Shown piece after piece: positions 27,093-36,934 of a stretch of DNA of 64,000 nt. The notes beneath the pieces were generated by a model. It was given only the letters and a program-made list of their open reading frames with translations. It was not told the DNA's origin and made no database searches. The stretch is taken from positions 2,108,001 through 2,172,000 of the forward strand of contig NZ_CP073764.1 of assembly GCF_019343105.1 (NCBI RefSeq), given 5' to 3'. Position numbers and translations under genes: made by a program. Source of the stretch: Methylovirgula sp. HY1 (GTDB lineage: Bacteria; Pseudomonadota; Alphaproteobacteria; Rhizobiales; Beijerinckiaceae). Position 1 is the stretch's first letter, and every line of letters begins with the position of its first letter.

Positions 27093-27211
27093 GCGGGTTC
27101 GCGCCATTGCAATGCGGGCCTTTTAAAAAAGGGAAGGCCCAAGCCGAGACGAATCCGGGCAAAAACCGGACGCCGGCCTTTCGCACGCTTGGTCCAAAGG
27201 GGGAAACGTCG

Positions 27212-28570
27212 ATGTCTACCGTCAATGCTGGAGGCCGTCTGGACCGATTGCCGATCGGTTCGTTCCACACCCGCATCATGTGGCTGATCGGGATCGGGAT
27301 GTTCTTCGACGGCTTCGACATTTATGTCGCCGGCAATGTGCTCGGCGCGACTTTGCGCAGCGGCTTCTCGACGCTGCCGCAAAACGCCATGTTCATCTCG
27401 GCGACCTTCATCGGCATGATGATCGGATCTTTCCTCACCGGATTTCTCGGCGACCGCTATGGTCGACGCTTCACCTATCAAGTCAATCTTTTGATTTTCG
27501 GGCTGGCATCGATCGCGGCAGCCTTCGCGCCTTCGATGGCGGTTCTCATCGCCTTGCGCTTCATCATCGGCGTCGGCCTCGGTGCCGAAAACGTCGTCGG
27601 CTATTCGACCTTGACCGAATTCGTGCCGGCAGCCTCGCGCGGCAAATGGCTCGGCCTCATGGCGGTAGTCGTCGTCACCGGACTGCCGGCCGCATCATTG
27701 CTCGGCTATCTCATTATCCCCGCTTTCGGCTGGCGGGTCATGTTCGTAATCGGCGGCATTGGCGCACTCATCGTCTGGCATTTGCGCAAGAAATTGCCGG
27801 AGTCGCCGCGCTGGCTCGAAGCGGTCGGCCGAACCGACGAGGCCGAAGCTCTGATGCGCGAGATCGAGGCGGAAGCGGCGCGGAATGCGCCTTTGCCGCC
27901 GCCGCATCCGGCCCTCGCCACCGCGCCGGTGGTGCTCGCGACATTGTTCACGCCGCCGCTGCTTGCACGCATGTTCGTCGGCGGCGTCTGTCTCGTCACG
28001 ATCAACACTCTGCTCTATGGGTTCGTGCAGTGGCTGCCGACCTTCTTCATCAAGCAAGGGCTCAGCATCGCGACCTCTTTCGGTTACACGCTGTTGATGG
28101 CCCTCGGTGCTCCGATCGGCTCGGCCATCGGTGCGCTCACCTCCGACCGCTGGGGCCGCAAGCCGACAATCATCGGCGCGTCGTTGACGGCGGTCGCGCT
28201 CGGCCTCGTCTATCCGGAAATCCGCAACCCAATCTTGTTACCGCTCGTCGGCTTCCTTTTGACGATCCCGATCTATGTTCTCGTCGCTTTGCTCTTCGGC
28301 ATCTATATTCCCGAACTGTTCCCGACCGAGGTGCGACTACGCGCGTCGGGCATGTGCAATACGGTCGGCCGTGGCGCGACAATCATCACGCCTTTCATCG
28401 TCGTGGCCCTGTTTCAGGCGCATGGCGTGGCCGGCGTCATGAGCCTCATGGTTGGGCTCTTGCTCGTGCAGTCTTTGGTGGTATTCGCCTTCGGTATCGA
28501 ACCACGGCATCGGCGGCTCGAAGAAATGAAGCCGGATGAGGTCGTGCTCGGCCGTTCGGTCGAGATTTGA
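27212..28570 (+). CDS. MFS transporter, aromatic-acid/sugar symporter type
   Basis: 452 residues with 12 predicted membrane segments. The first helix has the DGFD motif (GMFFDGFDIYVAG), seen in aromatic acid:H+ symporters and related SV2/NiaP-like MFS proteins. The loop 2-3 motif is GDRYGRR, the loop 8-9 motif DRWGRKP, and the end of the N-half ESPRWL. The frame is open far upstream; I chose the ATG at 27212, preceded by AAAGGGGGAAA. It follows the aldehyde dehydrogenase by 119 bp and completes the catabolic cluster as the likely uptake system. Confidence 0.9.
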   Translation: MSTVNAGGRLDRLPIGSFHTRIMWLIGIGMFFDGFDIYVAGNVLGATLRSGFSTLPQNAMFISATFIGMMIGSFLTGFLGDRYGRRFTYQVNLLIFGLASIAAAFAPSMAVLIALRFIIGVGLGAENVVGYSTLTEFVPAASRGKWLGLMAVVVVTGLPAASLLGYLIIPAFGWRVMFVIGGIGALIVWHLRKKLPESPRWLEAVGRTDEAEALMREIEAEAARNAPLPPPHPALATAPVVLATLFTPPLLARMFVGGVCLVTINTLLYGFVQWLPTFFIKQGLSIATSFGYTLLMALGAPIGSAIGALTSDRWGRKPTIIGASLTAVALGLVYPEIRNPILLPLVGFLLTIPIYVLVALLFGIYIPELFPTEVRLRASGMCNTVGRGATIITPFIVVALFQAHGVAGVMSLMVGLLLVQSLVVFAFGIEPRHRRLEEMKPDEVVLGRSVEI

Positions 28571-28631
28571 AGCCGCTGCGATCGGTAACGGCCCGATTCC
28601 ATCTGTTGCAAAACTGGTTTAGGGTCGGGCT

Positions 28632-28976
28632 ATGCCCATCATCTACAAAATCGTCCCCGAAAAGCTTTGGCGCGCGGCCGAAGCGGCGGGCGTCTTCGAA
28701 GGCTCGGCTGTCGATCTCGCCGATGGCTTCATTCATTTCTCGACCGCGGACCAGGCACGCGAGACGGCCGAAAAACATTTTGCGGGACAAAGCGATCTTC
28801 TGCTCGCCGCCATCGATCCGGCAAAACTTGGGGCGGCATTGAAATATGAAGTCTCCCGCGCGGGCGCCTTGTTTCCGCATCTCTATGCGCCTTTGCCTTG
28901 CGCGGCAGTCGCCTGGGTGAAGCCCTTGCCGCTCGGCGAAAATGGCCAGCACATCTTTCCGGACATGGTCCCTTGA
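28632..28976 (+). CDS. DUF952 family protein
   Basis: 114 residues with the DUF952 pattern: [17 protein letters not shown] at the start, [20 protein letters not shown] in the middle and [19 protein letters not shown] at the end. The family's function is unknown; it is related in fold to glutathione S-transferase-like or ADP-ribosyl-type small proteins by some annotations, which I cannot verify. It overlaps pyrD (TTGA overlap), an arrangement common in this order, so the two are translationally linked. Confidence 0.88.
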   Translation: MPIIYKIVPEKLWRAAEAAGVFEGSAVDLADGFIHFSTADQARETAEKHFAGQSDLLLAAIDPAKLGAALKYEVSRAGALFPHLYAPLPCAAVAWVKPLPLGENGQHIFPDMVP

Positions 28977-30076
28977 TCGAATTTTTGGATGCCCTAGCGC
29001 GGCCGCTGCTCCTCAAGCTCGATCCGGAGACGGCGCATCGGCTGACGATCAAAGCCTTGTCGCTTGTGCCCATGCCGCAAGCGCCGCGCGACGATCCGCG
29101 GCTCGCGGTCTCTGCTTTCGGTCTTGATTTTCCCAATCCGCTCGGCCTTGCCGCCGGCTTCGACAAACATGGCGAAGCGGTCGACGCCATGCTCGCTCTG
29201 GGCTTTGGCTTCGTCGAAGTGGGCACCGTGACGCCGCGCCCACAGCCGGGCAATCCGCGCCCGCGCCTGTTTCGTCTCACGAACGACCGCGCCGTCATCA
29301 ACCGTTTCGGCTTCAACAGCGAGGGGCATGCGGCGGTGCGTGCGAGGCTCGCCCACCGGGCCGAACGCCATGGAATCGTCGCGGTCAATCTCGGCGCCAA
29401 CAAGGAGGCGACCGATCGCGCCGCCGATTATGTCGCCGGCATTCGCGCTTTCGGTTCGCTCGCGCGATTTTTCGTCGTCAATATCTCCTCGCCCAATACG
29501 CCCGGCCTGCGCGATCTGCAAAAGGATCAGGCGCTCGACGAGCTCATCGCCCGCGTGCTCGAAACGCGCGACGAAATTGCAGCGCAATGCGGGCGCAAGC
29601 CCGTCATCCTCAAGATCGCGCCCGATCTCGGCCTCGACGAACTCGACGCGATCATTCGCATCTGCCGCGCCCGTCGCATCGACGGGCTCGGGATTTCCAA
29701 TACGACGATCTCACGCCCATCGGATCTGAAGGATCAGATGCGCGCGAAGGAGACCGGCGGCCTCTCCGGCCGGCCACTCTTTGCTCTATCGACGCGCCTA
29801 CTCGCGCAGGCCTATCTGCGCGTCGAAAAGCAATTTCCGCTGATCGGCATTGGCGGGATCGATAGCGCCGCGACAGCCATGGCGAAGATCGAAGCCGGCG
29901 CCAGCCTCATCGAGCTTTATTCGGCGCTCGTCTACAAAGGCCCGCGCCTCATCGGCGAGATCAAGAGCGGTCTCGCCGCGCGGCTTGCGCAAAATCATCG
30001 TCAGATCAACGAGGCGACCGGCGCCACGGCGGAAGATTGGGCCGCCGGAAAAGTTTTGCCAGCGGATCTGCGGTAA
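28973..30076 (+). CDS. pyrD: Class 2 dihydroorotate dehydrogenase (quinone)
   Basis: 367 residues. PyrD oxidises dihydroorotate to orotate with FMN and passes electrons to ubiquinone at the inner membrane. There is a short N-terminal quinone-binding helix region (about 1-45), then the FMN barrel: [51 protein letters not shown] with the catalytic Ser of class 2, KIAPDL, SNTT and IGIGGIDS. The start is taken as TTG at 28973, overlapping the DUF952 stop as TTGA; the only earlier candidate is a start at 28898 inside DUF952. The 3' end overlaps a decayed MATE gene on the other strand. Confidence 0.95.
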   Translation: MIEFLDALARPLLLKLDPETAHRLTIKALSLVPMPQAPRDDPRLAVSAFGLDFPNPLGLAAGFDKHGEAVDAMLALGFGFVEVGTVTPRPQPGNPRPRLFRLTNDRAVINRFGFNSEGHAAVRARLAHRAERHGIVAVNLGANKEATDRAADYVAGIRAFGSLARFFVVNISSPNTPGLRDLQKDQALDELIARVLETRDEIAAQCGRKPVILKIAPDLGLDELDAIIRICRARRIDGLGISNTTISRPSDLKDQMRAKETGGLSGRPLFALSTRLLAQAYLRVEKQFPLIGIGGIDSAATAMAKIEAGASLIELYSALVYKGPRLIGEIKSGLAARLAQNHRQINEATGATAEDWAAGKVLPADLR

Positions 30077-30376
30077 AGCGCGGCCTGGCCGAGCCCGCGC
30101 GCGAGCAAAAACAGCAAAAGCGCCGACCAGAGTTGCGCATCGCCATAGGGCTTCAACAGATAAAAGCTGCCGATATAAAGCGCGAGCGCGGCCAGCATCG
30201 TGTTGCGCATCGCCTAGGTCCAGGTCGCGCCGATCCGAATCGCCCGATTACCGCGGCATCCGCCACGCCGAGCGGCGGCGTCGACAGATTGGTCAGCGTG
30301 AAGGGCAGCGCAAGACGCGAGCATGGCTCACGCGCACCGGAACGGGCAGATCGGTTGCATCGGAAGGCAACGAGGT
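30001..30376 (-). pseudogene. Remnant of a MATE-family efflux transporter (internal deletion and frameshift)
   Basis: On the minus strand, about 30315-30227 encodes ALPFTLTNLSTPPLGVADAA and VIGRFGSA, matching the first membrane segment of MATE exporters. Just before it, in another frame, is VRVSHARVL, the usual leader, so a frameshift separates them. From 30210 to 30001 a third piece (MRNTMLAALALYIGSF, then GDAQLWSALLLFLLARGL) matches the last membrane segment and C-terminus of the same family. The roughly 350 residues between are missing. The C-terminal piece still forms a 69-codon two-helix frame, but I read it as debris. It overlaps the end of pyrD on the opposite strand. Confidence 0.7.
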
Positions 30377-30397
30377 CTCAATGCGAGATGACCGGGG

Positions 30398-30748
30398 TTA
30401 GCGGGCCCCGCGCATATTGACCAGACGCAGGACGAACCAGACCGGAACGACGATCATTGCCCCGCCGATCAGATAAGCGCCGATATCGCGGAACGCACGA
30501 AACCCCATGCTCCCGATTCGGTCGATGAAGCGCAGGGCGTCCTGGGCAATGTCAGCCGGCTTGATGTCGAGCCACATCAGCAAGGCGCCGACGACCAGGG
30601 AGAGGAAGAAGAGGCGCAGCGCGACATTGATCGGCGTACCGCCGAGAAAACGGGTAAGCGGCGTTTCGGGCTGAGACCAGCGCCAAGCATCGGTGGGACT
30701 GCTTTTGCTCCACAGGCGCGCGTCAGCGGCTTGTCTTTCATCCAGCAT
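30398..30748 (-). CDS. DUF6460 small membrane protein
   Basis: 116 residues. A hydrophilic leader is followed by TRFLGGTPINVALRLFFLSLVVGALLMWL, an amphipathic stretch and a second membrane segment ending VVPVWFVLRLV. This two-helix layout is that of DUF6460 proteins of Hyphomicrobiales, some annotated mistakenly as integrases. The function is unknown. A good ribosome-binding site (AAGAGG) lies 8 nt before the ATG. It is immediately upstream, on the same strand, of the MATE remnant. Confidence 0.82.
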   Translation of the reverse strand: MLDERQAADARLWSKSSPTDAWRWSQPETPLTRFLGGTPINVALRLFFLSLVVGALLMWLDIKPADIAQDALRFIDRIGSMGFRAFRDIGAYLIGGAMIVVPVWFVLRLVNMRGAR

Positions 30749-30863
30749 GGAAAACCTCTTGCGTGCCGCGTAAGCTATACTCTTGGCTCTCGCTTCATCG
30801 CTTTAATTTTAATTTTATTGCAAATCCCAGCCGAGATCTTTGCAACTTTTCGCGACTTGCCCC

Positions 30864-31535
30864 TTAACCAGCACCGGTCGAGGAAGGAAGCTGCCCCTGG
30901 GCAATTTTACCGGCAGCTATGACCGCCTGCGTGCGGCTTTCGACCTGGAGTTTCTGCAAGATTGCCGAAACATGAGCCTTGATCGTCGCTTCGGAGACCG
31001 ACAGCTCATAGGCGATCTGTTTGTTGAGCAGACCTTCCGAGAGCATCATCAAGACCCGCATCTGTTGTGGGGTCAATGAGGCGAGACGGCGCAGAATATC
31101 GGTTGATGCCGGATCGGCACCGCCGGCAAGGTCGAGATCCGGCGGCACCCAGAGACCGCCAGCGAGAACGGCCGCGATGGCGCTGCGCAGCACCGAAACG
31201 TCCATCGTCTTCGGGATAAAGCCGGATGCACCGATCTCGAAGCAGCGGCGCATGACGCAGCGATCATCATTGGCGGAGACGACCACGACCGGCACGTTCG
31301 GATATTGCGCCCGCAGATAGATCAGGCCGGAAAAGCCATGCATCCCTGGCATCCCGAGATCGAGCAGCACGAGATCCGTCTCGCGCCGATCCTCCAGGGC
31401 GTGAACGAGCGAATCGAAATCGCTGGTTTCGCTCACGGTCGTCTCGGCGAAGGCGGTCTCGACCGCTTGCCGAAGCGCGCCGCGCACCAGCGGGTGATCA
31501 TCAGCAATGACAATATCGCTTCTTGTCCGCCCCAC
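30864..31535 (-). CDS. NarL/FixJ-type response regulator
   Basis: 223 residues. The receiver domain (about 7-125) has the acidic pair in IADDHPLVRGAL, the phospho-acceptor Asp in LVLLDLGMPGM, the Ser switch in VVSANDD and the Lys in GFIPKTMD. A LuxR-type helix-turn-helix follows (about 150-212; LTPQQMRVLMMLSEGLLNKQIAYELSVSE...IKAHVSAIL). No histidine kinase lies next to it. It is divergent from an SSS-family symporter 116 bp away, the layout of two-component systems that control a carboxylate transporter, so the symporter gene is its likely target. Confidence 0.93.
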   Translation of the reverse strand: MGRTRSDIVIADDHPLVRGALRQAVETAFAETTVSETSDFDSLVHALEDRRETDLVLLDLGMPGMHGFSGLIYLRAQYPNVPVVVVSANDDRCVMRRCFEIGASGFIPKTMDVSVLRSAIAAVLAGGLWVPPDLDLAGGADPASTDILRRLASLTPQQMRVLMMLSEGLLNKQIAYELSVSEATIKAHVSAILQKLQVESRTQAVIAAGKIAQGQLPSSTGAG

Positions 31536-31651
31536 GACACCTCCCTATGCTCACTGCCGGCATCTCTGCCGCTTCAAGTCTCTGTCGGCACGGCTGAAAC
31601 CGCGCCATTTTCGGCCCGGACATAGCGTCTGGCAAGCATGACGATCAGCCG

Positions 31652-33370
31652 TTGGATCTTAGCGTGAATCAGCAAGATCACCCAGATTCCCAGATCGATC
31701 GCACGAGGATCGATGGCGGATTCAGCTTCGCCGTCGCGGCCTTTGCCCTTGGTCTTGGCCTTCTCACCATCCTCGAACGCATCGGCTTGCCGGACAAGGT
31801 GCTGCGAATCGGCGTGATCGCGCTCATCTTCGCAGGTCTCGTCATTACCGTTGTTTTCCTGCGCACCATGCGGCCGATGGATTACTACGCCGGTGGCCGT
31901 AGATTGCCAGCGACCTATGCCGGACTGGCCTTCGCCGGCGTCGCGTTCGGGGTTTTCCTGCCCTTTCTGCCACCGTCGTCCCTCGGCATCGGGCTGGACT
32001 CCGCCGGCGTCGGCTTCGGCATCGGCTGCCTTTGGGCGCTGTTTGCCACCGGTCCCATTCTGCGGCGCAGCGGCGCTTATTCCTTTGGCGATCTTATCGC
32101 ATCGCGGTTTCCGCATCTATTGGTCCGCGTTCCGATCGTTCTTGTGATGGGGTTTTGCGCCGGCTGCATCGCGCTCGGCGGCGATGAAATCGCCTTGCGC
32201 GGCCTTATCGCAGCGACAGGTGTCAACCGCGCCCTCGGCGCCCCCATCGTCGCCGGCCTACTCATTCTCCTCATCGTCCCAGCCGGACTTTCCGGAGTCG
32301 TCTGGACCGCGGCCGCAGCCACCGTCGTCACAACACTCGCACTCATATTGCCCCTCGGCCGCGATCTGCTTTCCGGCGCCCCAATGGCCTTCCCGATCTT
32401 CGGCGACCAGGCGGTCTGGACACAAGCGGTCGCGCATTTCGCGGTTTTGACGGACGCATCCAGGCAGACCGCTTTTCGACCGGGGCTCGTCGTTGCGATC
32501 GGCCTCGGCGTCGCGACGCTGGCGCCGCTGTTCGGAGCGACAATCGCGACCAGGGACGAAGGCGCCGCTTGGCGCAGCGGCCTGATCGGCATGATCTGGC
32601 TCGCGCTCGGCACGCTTCTCATGGCCGCGACCATCGCCGGCGCTACCCTGGCGCTGCAAAATGCCGTCGGCGATCGTCCGCCCGCCGCATTGCCGCGCGC
32701 CATTCTCGCGGCGAGCGCGCAAGGCGATATTGCACTTTGTGGCGTGCATTCGAGCGACCCCGTCGTCCTCGACTTGGCTTGCCGCGCCAATACCGGAAGC
32801 GATCAGCCGCGGCCGGCGTGGCAGCATATGCGGACCAATGCTCGCTATCTGCTCCGGAGTCTGCCTTTCTTGCGCGGGTCGGAACCGACACTGACGCGGC
32901 TCGCCGCGGCCTTCATGATCGTGCTCGGCATCGCCACCGCCGCCGCCGGAATCCAATGCCTCGCCACCGCCCTCAGCCATGACATTCTGCATCCACGGCG
33001 ACAGCAATTTGCCGTGGTGAGTCGGCGCCTTGCAATCACCCGTCTATTGACGATCGCCGCCAGCATCCTCGTGAGCCTTTGGCTTGCCCGGCACAGCGTC
33101 GATGTCCCAGTTCTGTTCACCTTCGCGCTGATGCTTTCGGCGGCGCTCGTCGCCCCGCTTCTCGTGCTGGCCCTTATGCCGCAGCCAACGTCGATCGGCG
33201 CCTTGGCCGCGCTTTGTCTCGCCACCTTCGTGACGGCACATTTTGCTCTCTTCGGCACCATGACAACATCGGCCGACGAATTCGCCGCCAACGCGATCTT
33301 CGCCGCCGTCGACGGCATAGCCGTCGGGCTCTTCGTCACCTTTTTGCCGAAACGCAAGAACGCCTCATAG
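31652..33370 (+). CDS. Sodium:solute symporter (SSS) family transporter
   Basis: 572 residues with about 13 membrane segments. DYYAGGRRLPATYAGLAFAG (about 76-95) is the diagnostic first-helix region of acetate/monocarboxylate SSS permeases, and SYSFGDLIASRFPH-like GAYSFGDLIASRF follows. A roughly 60-residue soluble loop sits mid-protein (about 350-410). The start is uncertain: TTG at 31652 or GTG at 31664, neither with a strong ribosome-binding site. The substrate is probably a short carboxylic acid by family. The divergent response regulator is its likely controller. Confidence 0.85.
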   Translation: MDLSVNQQDHPDSQIDRTRIDGGFSFAVAAFALGLGLLTILERIGLPDKVLRIGVIALIFAGLVITVVFLRTMRPMDYYAGGRRLPATYAGLAFAGVAFGVFLPFLPPSSLGIGLDSAGVGFGIGCLWALFATGPILRRSGAYSFGDLIASRFPHLLVRVPIVLVMGFCAGCIALGGDEIALRGLIAATGVNRALGAPIVAGLLILLIVPAGLSGVVWTAAAATVVTTLALILPLGRDLLSGAPMAFPIFGDQAVWTQAVAHFAVLTDASRQTAFRPGLVVAIGLGVATLAPLFGATIATRDEGAAWRSGLIGMIWLALGTLLMAATIAGATLALQNAVGDRPPAALPRAILAASAQGDIALCGVHSSDPVVLDLACRANTGSDQPRPAWQHMRTNARYLLRSLPFLRGSEPTLTRLAAAFMIVLGIATAAAGIQCLATALSHDILHPRRQQFAVVSRRLAITRLLTIAASILVSLWLARHSVDVPVLFTFALMLSAALVAPLLVLALMPQPTSIGALAALCLATFVTAHFALFGTMTTSADEFAANAIFAAVDGIAVGLFVTFLPKRKNAS

Positions 33371-33438
33371 AGCTAGAGCGTTCTCCCCAAGAAAGCCGTC
33401 ATGCGCGGACTTGATCCGCGAGGCCGCGCCGATCTGCC

Positions 33439-33518
33439 GTCATTGCGAGCGAAGCGAAGCAATCCAGACTCGTTCTGGCGTTTCCGGATTGCCTCGTCGC
33501 TGCGCTTCTCGCAATGAC
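33439..33518. repeat. Large intergenic inverted repeat of the 'GTCATTGCGAGCGAAGCGAAGCAA' class
   Basis: An 80-bp imperfect palindrome. Its left arm begins GTCATTGCGAGCGAAGCGAA and its right arm ends CGCTGCGCTTCTCGCAATGAC. This class is widespread in alphaproteobacterial genomes as a dispersed hairpin. It lies between the convergent symporter and prfA genes, where it may also serve as a two-way terminator. A related fragment, CGTCATGCGCGGACTTGATC, precedes it at about 33399. Confidence 0.75.
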
Positions 33519-33534
33519 GCCGGGGCTCATCCGC

Positions 33535-34608
33535 TCACCTCTCGTTCGCCGCCAAAAGATCCGCCTGATGCTGGGTGATCAGCGGATCGATGATCTCGTC
33601 GAGGGCTTCGCCGGCAATCACCTTGTCGAGCTTGTAGAGCGTCAGATTGATCCGATGATCGCTCACCCGCCCTTGCGGAAAATTATAGGTGCGGATGCGC
33701 TCGGACCGATCGCCGGAGCCGACTTGCGAGCGGCGGTCCGCGGCCCGCTCGGCATCGAGCTTCTGCCTTTGCATGTCATAGAGCTTTGTGCGCAAGAGCC
33801 CCATCGCCCGCGCCCTATTCTTATGCTGCGAACGTTCGTCCTGGACGAAAACGATCGTATTCGTCGGAAGATGCGTAATGCGAATCGCCGATTCGGTCTT
33901 ATTGACATGCTGGCCGCCGGCGCCTTGCGCGCGCATCGTATCGATCTTGAGGTCGGCCTCGTTGATGTCGATATCGACATCTTCCGCCTCGGGCAGCACG
34001 GCGACCGTCGCCGCCGATGTGTGGATGCGGCCTTGCGTTTCGGTGTCCGGCACACGCTGGACGCGATGCGCGCCCGACTCGAATTTGAGCCGCGCAAATA
34101 CGCCGCGCCCTTCGATTTCGACGATAATTTCCTTGAAGCCGCCCATCGTGCCTTCATTGGCCGAGAGAACTTCGACCCGCCAGCCCCTGAGTTCGGCGTA
34201 GCGCTGATACATGCGGAAGAGATCGCCGGCAAAGAGCGCTGCTTCGTCACCGCCGGTGCCGGCACGAATTTCGAGAATGGCGCTCTTTTCGTCGGCCGCA
34301 TCCTTCGGCAAAAGCGCCAATCGCAGCTCGTTTTCGAAGACGGCGAGCCGGGCTTTCGCTTCGTCATGTTCGGTTTCGGCGAGCGCCCGCATCTCCGCGT
34401 CGAGGCCGGGTTCGGCCAGCAAAGCCGCGATGCCCTGGATCTCCTTCACTTCATTGCGATAGTCGCGGATCGCCGCGACGACGGCGTCGAGCTCCGCAAG
34501 CTCCCGCGACAGCGCGACGAAAGTCGCAGAGTCCGGGCCAACGGCGAGCCGGTCCGAGATTTCGGCATGGCGGCGCAAGATGAGATCGAGTTTTTCTTCT
34601 GGCAACAT
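33535..34608 (-). CDS. prfA: Peptide chain release factor 1
   Basis: 357 residues. RF1 ends translation at UAA and UAG. There is an N-terminal helical domain (1-100), then [20 protein letters not shown], the catalytic GGQ in [15 protein letters not shown] (about 225-239), and [14 protein letters not shown]. The tripeptide-anticodon region holds a P-x-T-type motif ([14 protein letters not shown]). The frame is open 42 codons further upstream; I chose the ATG at 34608 ([10 protein letters not shown]). ptsP is upstream in the same direction. prmC, which methylates the GGQ glutamine and normally follows prfA, is not next to it: the convergent symporter is. Confidence 0.96.
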   Translation of the reverse strand: MLPEEKLDLILRRHAEISDRLAVGPDSATFVALSRELAELDAVVAAIRDYRNEVKEIQGIAALLAEPGLDAEMRALAETEHDEAKARLAVFENELRLALLPKDAADEKSAILEIRAGTGGDEAALFAGDLFRMYQRYAELRGWRVEVLSANEGTMGGFKEIIVEIEGRGVFARLKFESGAHRVQRVPDTETQGRIHTSAATVAVLPEAEDVDIDINEADLKIDTMRAQGAGGQHVNKTESAIRITHLPTNTIVFVQDERSQHKNRARAMGLLRTKLYDMQRQKLDAERAADRRSQVGSGDRSERIRTYNFPQGRVSDHRINLTLYKLDKVIAGEALDEIIDPLITQHQADLLAANER

Positions 34609-34669
34609 GATGATGAGACATGGGACGTTGGCCCGGCGCGCGCAATAGAAATACGCTCGTGCCGCCGAG

Positions 34670-36934
34670 CTAGACCGGAATATGATGCGCTTCGGCGAAT
34701 TTGCGCAGCTGCGCGCGCAGCGACGGGCCGCCATCGGAGGCCTCTAGAAGCGATGTCACAAAACCCGATACCGCGGCAAGATCGGTGGCGAGGACCATCG
34801 CCTTCACGGGGCCGATGCTGGCCGGCGACATCGAGAGCCCGCGGTAGCCGATCGCCATGAGTGCCAGCGCCTCGATCGGCTGGCCTCCCATCTCACCGCA
34901 AAGGCTCAAGGGTGTGTTATGCGCCGCGGCCTTGGCGACGATGCGCCGCAATGCCCGCAAGACCGGCACCGACAATGAATCATAGCGCGAGGCGACCCGC
35001 TTATTGTCGCGGTCGGCGGCAAAAAGATATTGCACGAGATCATTGGTCCCGACCGAGAGAAAGTCGGCGCGCGCGCAGAGCTCGTCCAACTGCCAGAGCA
35101 AGGCCGGAACTTCCAGCATGACGCCGAGCTTGAATTCACCGGGCACGACGCGACCATGCCGCTTCAGATAGGCGACTTCGCGCGCAACGAGGGCCTTCGC
35201 GCGCTCGAATTCGTCGATGGTCGCGATCATCGGAAACATGATCCGCAATTCCCGGCCCGCCGCGGCCCGCAGCAGCGAGCGTAGCTGCATCCGCAATAGC
35301 CCCGGTCGATCGAGGCCGATTCGAATCGCACGCCAGCCGAGCGCCGGATTCTCTTCTTCGACCTTGGTCATATAAGGCAGCACCTTATCGGAACCGATGT
35401 CGAGCGTGCGGAAGGTGATCGGCTTGCCCCCCGCCTCGGCGAAAGCGGCTTTGTAGAAAGCTTCCTGCTCCCGCATCCGCGGGAATTTCGAGACCACCAT
35501 GAATTGGATCTCGGTGCGAAACAGGCCGATCGACGTGGCGCCGGTCTCCGCCATATGCTGGAGATCGACCAAAAGCCCAGCGTTCATATGCAGCCCGATC
35601 GCCACACCGTCCTTGGTGACCGCCGGCACATCGCGCAGTTTGTGATATTGCTCCTGCCGACGCGCGCGCAGCCGCGCCTTTTCGGCATAAGCATGTTCGA
35701 CATCGGGCGGCGGACGCACATGCACAGAACCGGTGGCGCCGTCGACGATCAAGGCATCGCCCAGCTCGACGAAATCGATAATATTGGCGACTTCACCGAC
35801 GGCCGGTATGCCGAGCGCCCGCGCGACGATGGCGACATGGCTCGAAGCGCCAGCATCTTCGAGCACCAGGCCGCGCAGCTTCGAACGATCGTAATCGAGA
35901 AGCGCCGCCGGCCCCATGGTGCGGGCAACGATGATCGCGTTGTCCGGCAGATCGGCCTGCGCCGTCACGAAGCTGCGGCCGGTGAGTTGATGCAGCAGGC
36001 GATTAGCAAGATCGTCGAGATCATGCAGCCGTTCGCGCATATAGGGATCGGTCTGGCGCTGCAATTTGGCGCGCGCGTCATTCTGCACGCGTTCCACCGC
36101 GGCTTCCGCGGTCAGCCCCGTGGCAACGGCCTCGCGCAGCCGCCGGATCCAGCCGCGGTCATGCGCGAACATGCGAAACGCTTCCAGGACTTCGCGATGC
36201 TCGCCTGGCCCGATGTCGCCGCCCTCGATCAGGCGATCGATCGACTGACGCATGGCGCCGATCGCCGTGTCGAGCCTGTCAAATTCCTTTTTCGCGTCTT
36301 CGGCGACGAGTTGTTTGACGGTGATGCGCGGTTCATGCAGGACGACATGGCCAAGCCCGACGCCATCGGCGATCGGCACGCCTTGCAGCGCCAGCGGCCG
36401 ATGCAGCGCAATATCAACATCCGGGAGCCCGATCGACTGCAGTTCGCCGGAGGCGATCATTTCGGCGAGCAGCATCGCCGTCGTCTGCAGCGCCTCGACT
36501 TCCTCCTCGGGATAGAGACGCCGGGCGCGATTTTGCACGACGAGGACGCCGAGCGTATTGCCGCCGCGCAAGATCGGCACGCCGAGGAAGGAGGAATAGA
36601 TCTCTTCGCCGGTTTCCGGCCGATAGGAGAAGGAAGGATGATGCTGCGCATCGGCCAGTGCCAGTGGCTCGGCCGTTTCGGCGATCAGACCAACGAGACC
36701 TTCGCCGGCACGCATCGTGGTGAGATGGACCGCTTCGCGATTGAGGCCTTCGGTCGCAAAAAGCTCGAGTCGGCCATCTGCCCGCAGCACATAGACCGAG
36801 CAAACTTCCGCGACCATATTGGCCGCGATGTGCGTAACGATCTTGTCGAGGCGTTCCTGCGGGCTGATCGGCTCCGCCATGACTTCGCGGAGTCGGCGCA
36901 GCAAAAGACGCGGTCCGCCGAGAGGGCCAAGCAT
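34670..36934 (-). CDS. ptsP: Phosphoenolpyruvate-protein phosphotransferase PtsP (EI-Ntr)
   Basis: 754 residues. This is the first component of the nitrogen PTS, passing phosphate from PEP to NPr. A GAF domain (about 20-165) is followed by the enzyme I N-domain (about 185-310), the phosphohistidine segment [25 protein letters not shown] (about 355-380) and the PEP-binding barrel (about 445-735), with [38 protein letters not shown] and [10 protein letters not shown]. The frame extends to a TTG at 36982; I chose the ATG at 36934, with AAGGA 7 nt upstream. It lies between lysC and prfA, the conserved order in this group. Confidence 0.95.
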   Translation of the reverse strand: MLGPLGGPRLLLRRLREVMAEPISPQERLDKIVTHIAANMVAEVCSVYVLRADGRLELFATEGLNREAVHLTTMRAGEGLVGLIAETAEPLALADAQHHPSFSYRPETGEEIYSSFLGVPILRGGNTLGVLVVQNRARRLYPEEEVEALQTTAMLLAEMIASGELQSIGLPDVDIALHRPLALQGVPIADGVGLGHVVLHEPRITVKQLVAEDAKKEFDRLDTAIGAMRQSIDRLIEGGDIGPGEHREVLEAFRMFAHDRGWIRRLREAVATGLTAEAAVERVQNDARAKLQRQTDPYMRERLHDLDDLANRLLHQLTGRSFVTAQADLPDNAIIVARTMGPAALLDYDRSKLRGLVLEDAGASSHVAIVARALGIPAVGEVANIIDFVELGDALIVDGATGSVHVRPPPDVEHAYAEKARLRARRQEQYHKLRDVPAVTKDGVAIGLHMNAGLLVDLQHMAETGATSIGLFRTEIQFMVVSKFPRMREQEAFYKAAFAEAGGKPITFRTLDIGSDKVLPYMTKVEEENPALGWRAIRIGLDRPGLLRMQLRSLLRAAAGRELRIMFPMIATIDEFERAKALVAREVAYLKRHGRVVPGEFKLGVMLEVPALLWQLDELCARADFLSVGTNDLVQYLFAADRDNKRVASRYDSLSVPVLRALRRIVAKAAAHNTPLSLCGEMGGQPIEALALMAIGYRGLSMSPASIGPVKAMVLATDLAAVSGFVTSLLEASDGGPSLRAQLRKFAEAHHIPV

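Noticed and set aside
30001-30210. 69-codon frame as an intact small membrane protein
   Set aside because: Its sequence matches the C-terminal end of MATE exporters, and N-terminal MATE sequence lies just upstream, so it is better read as a pseudogene fragment.
33439-33518. Possible CRISPR or tRNA-like structure
   Set aside because: The element is a single inverted repeat of a known dispersed class, without spacers or the features of a tRNA.
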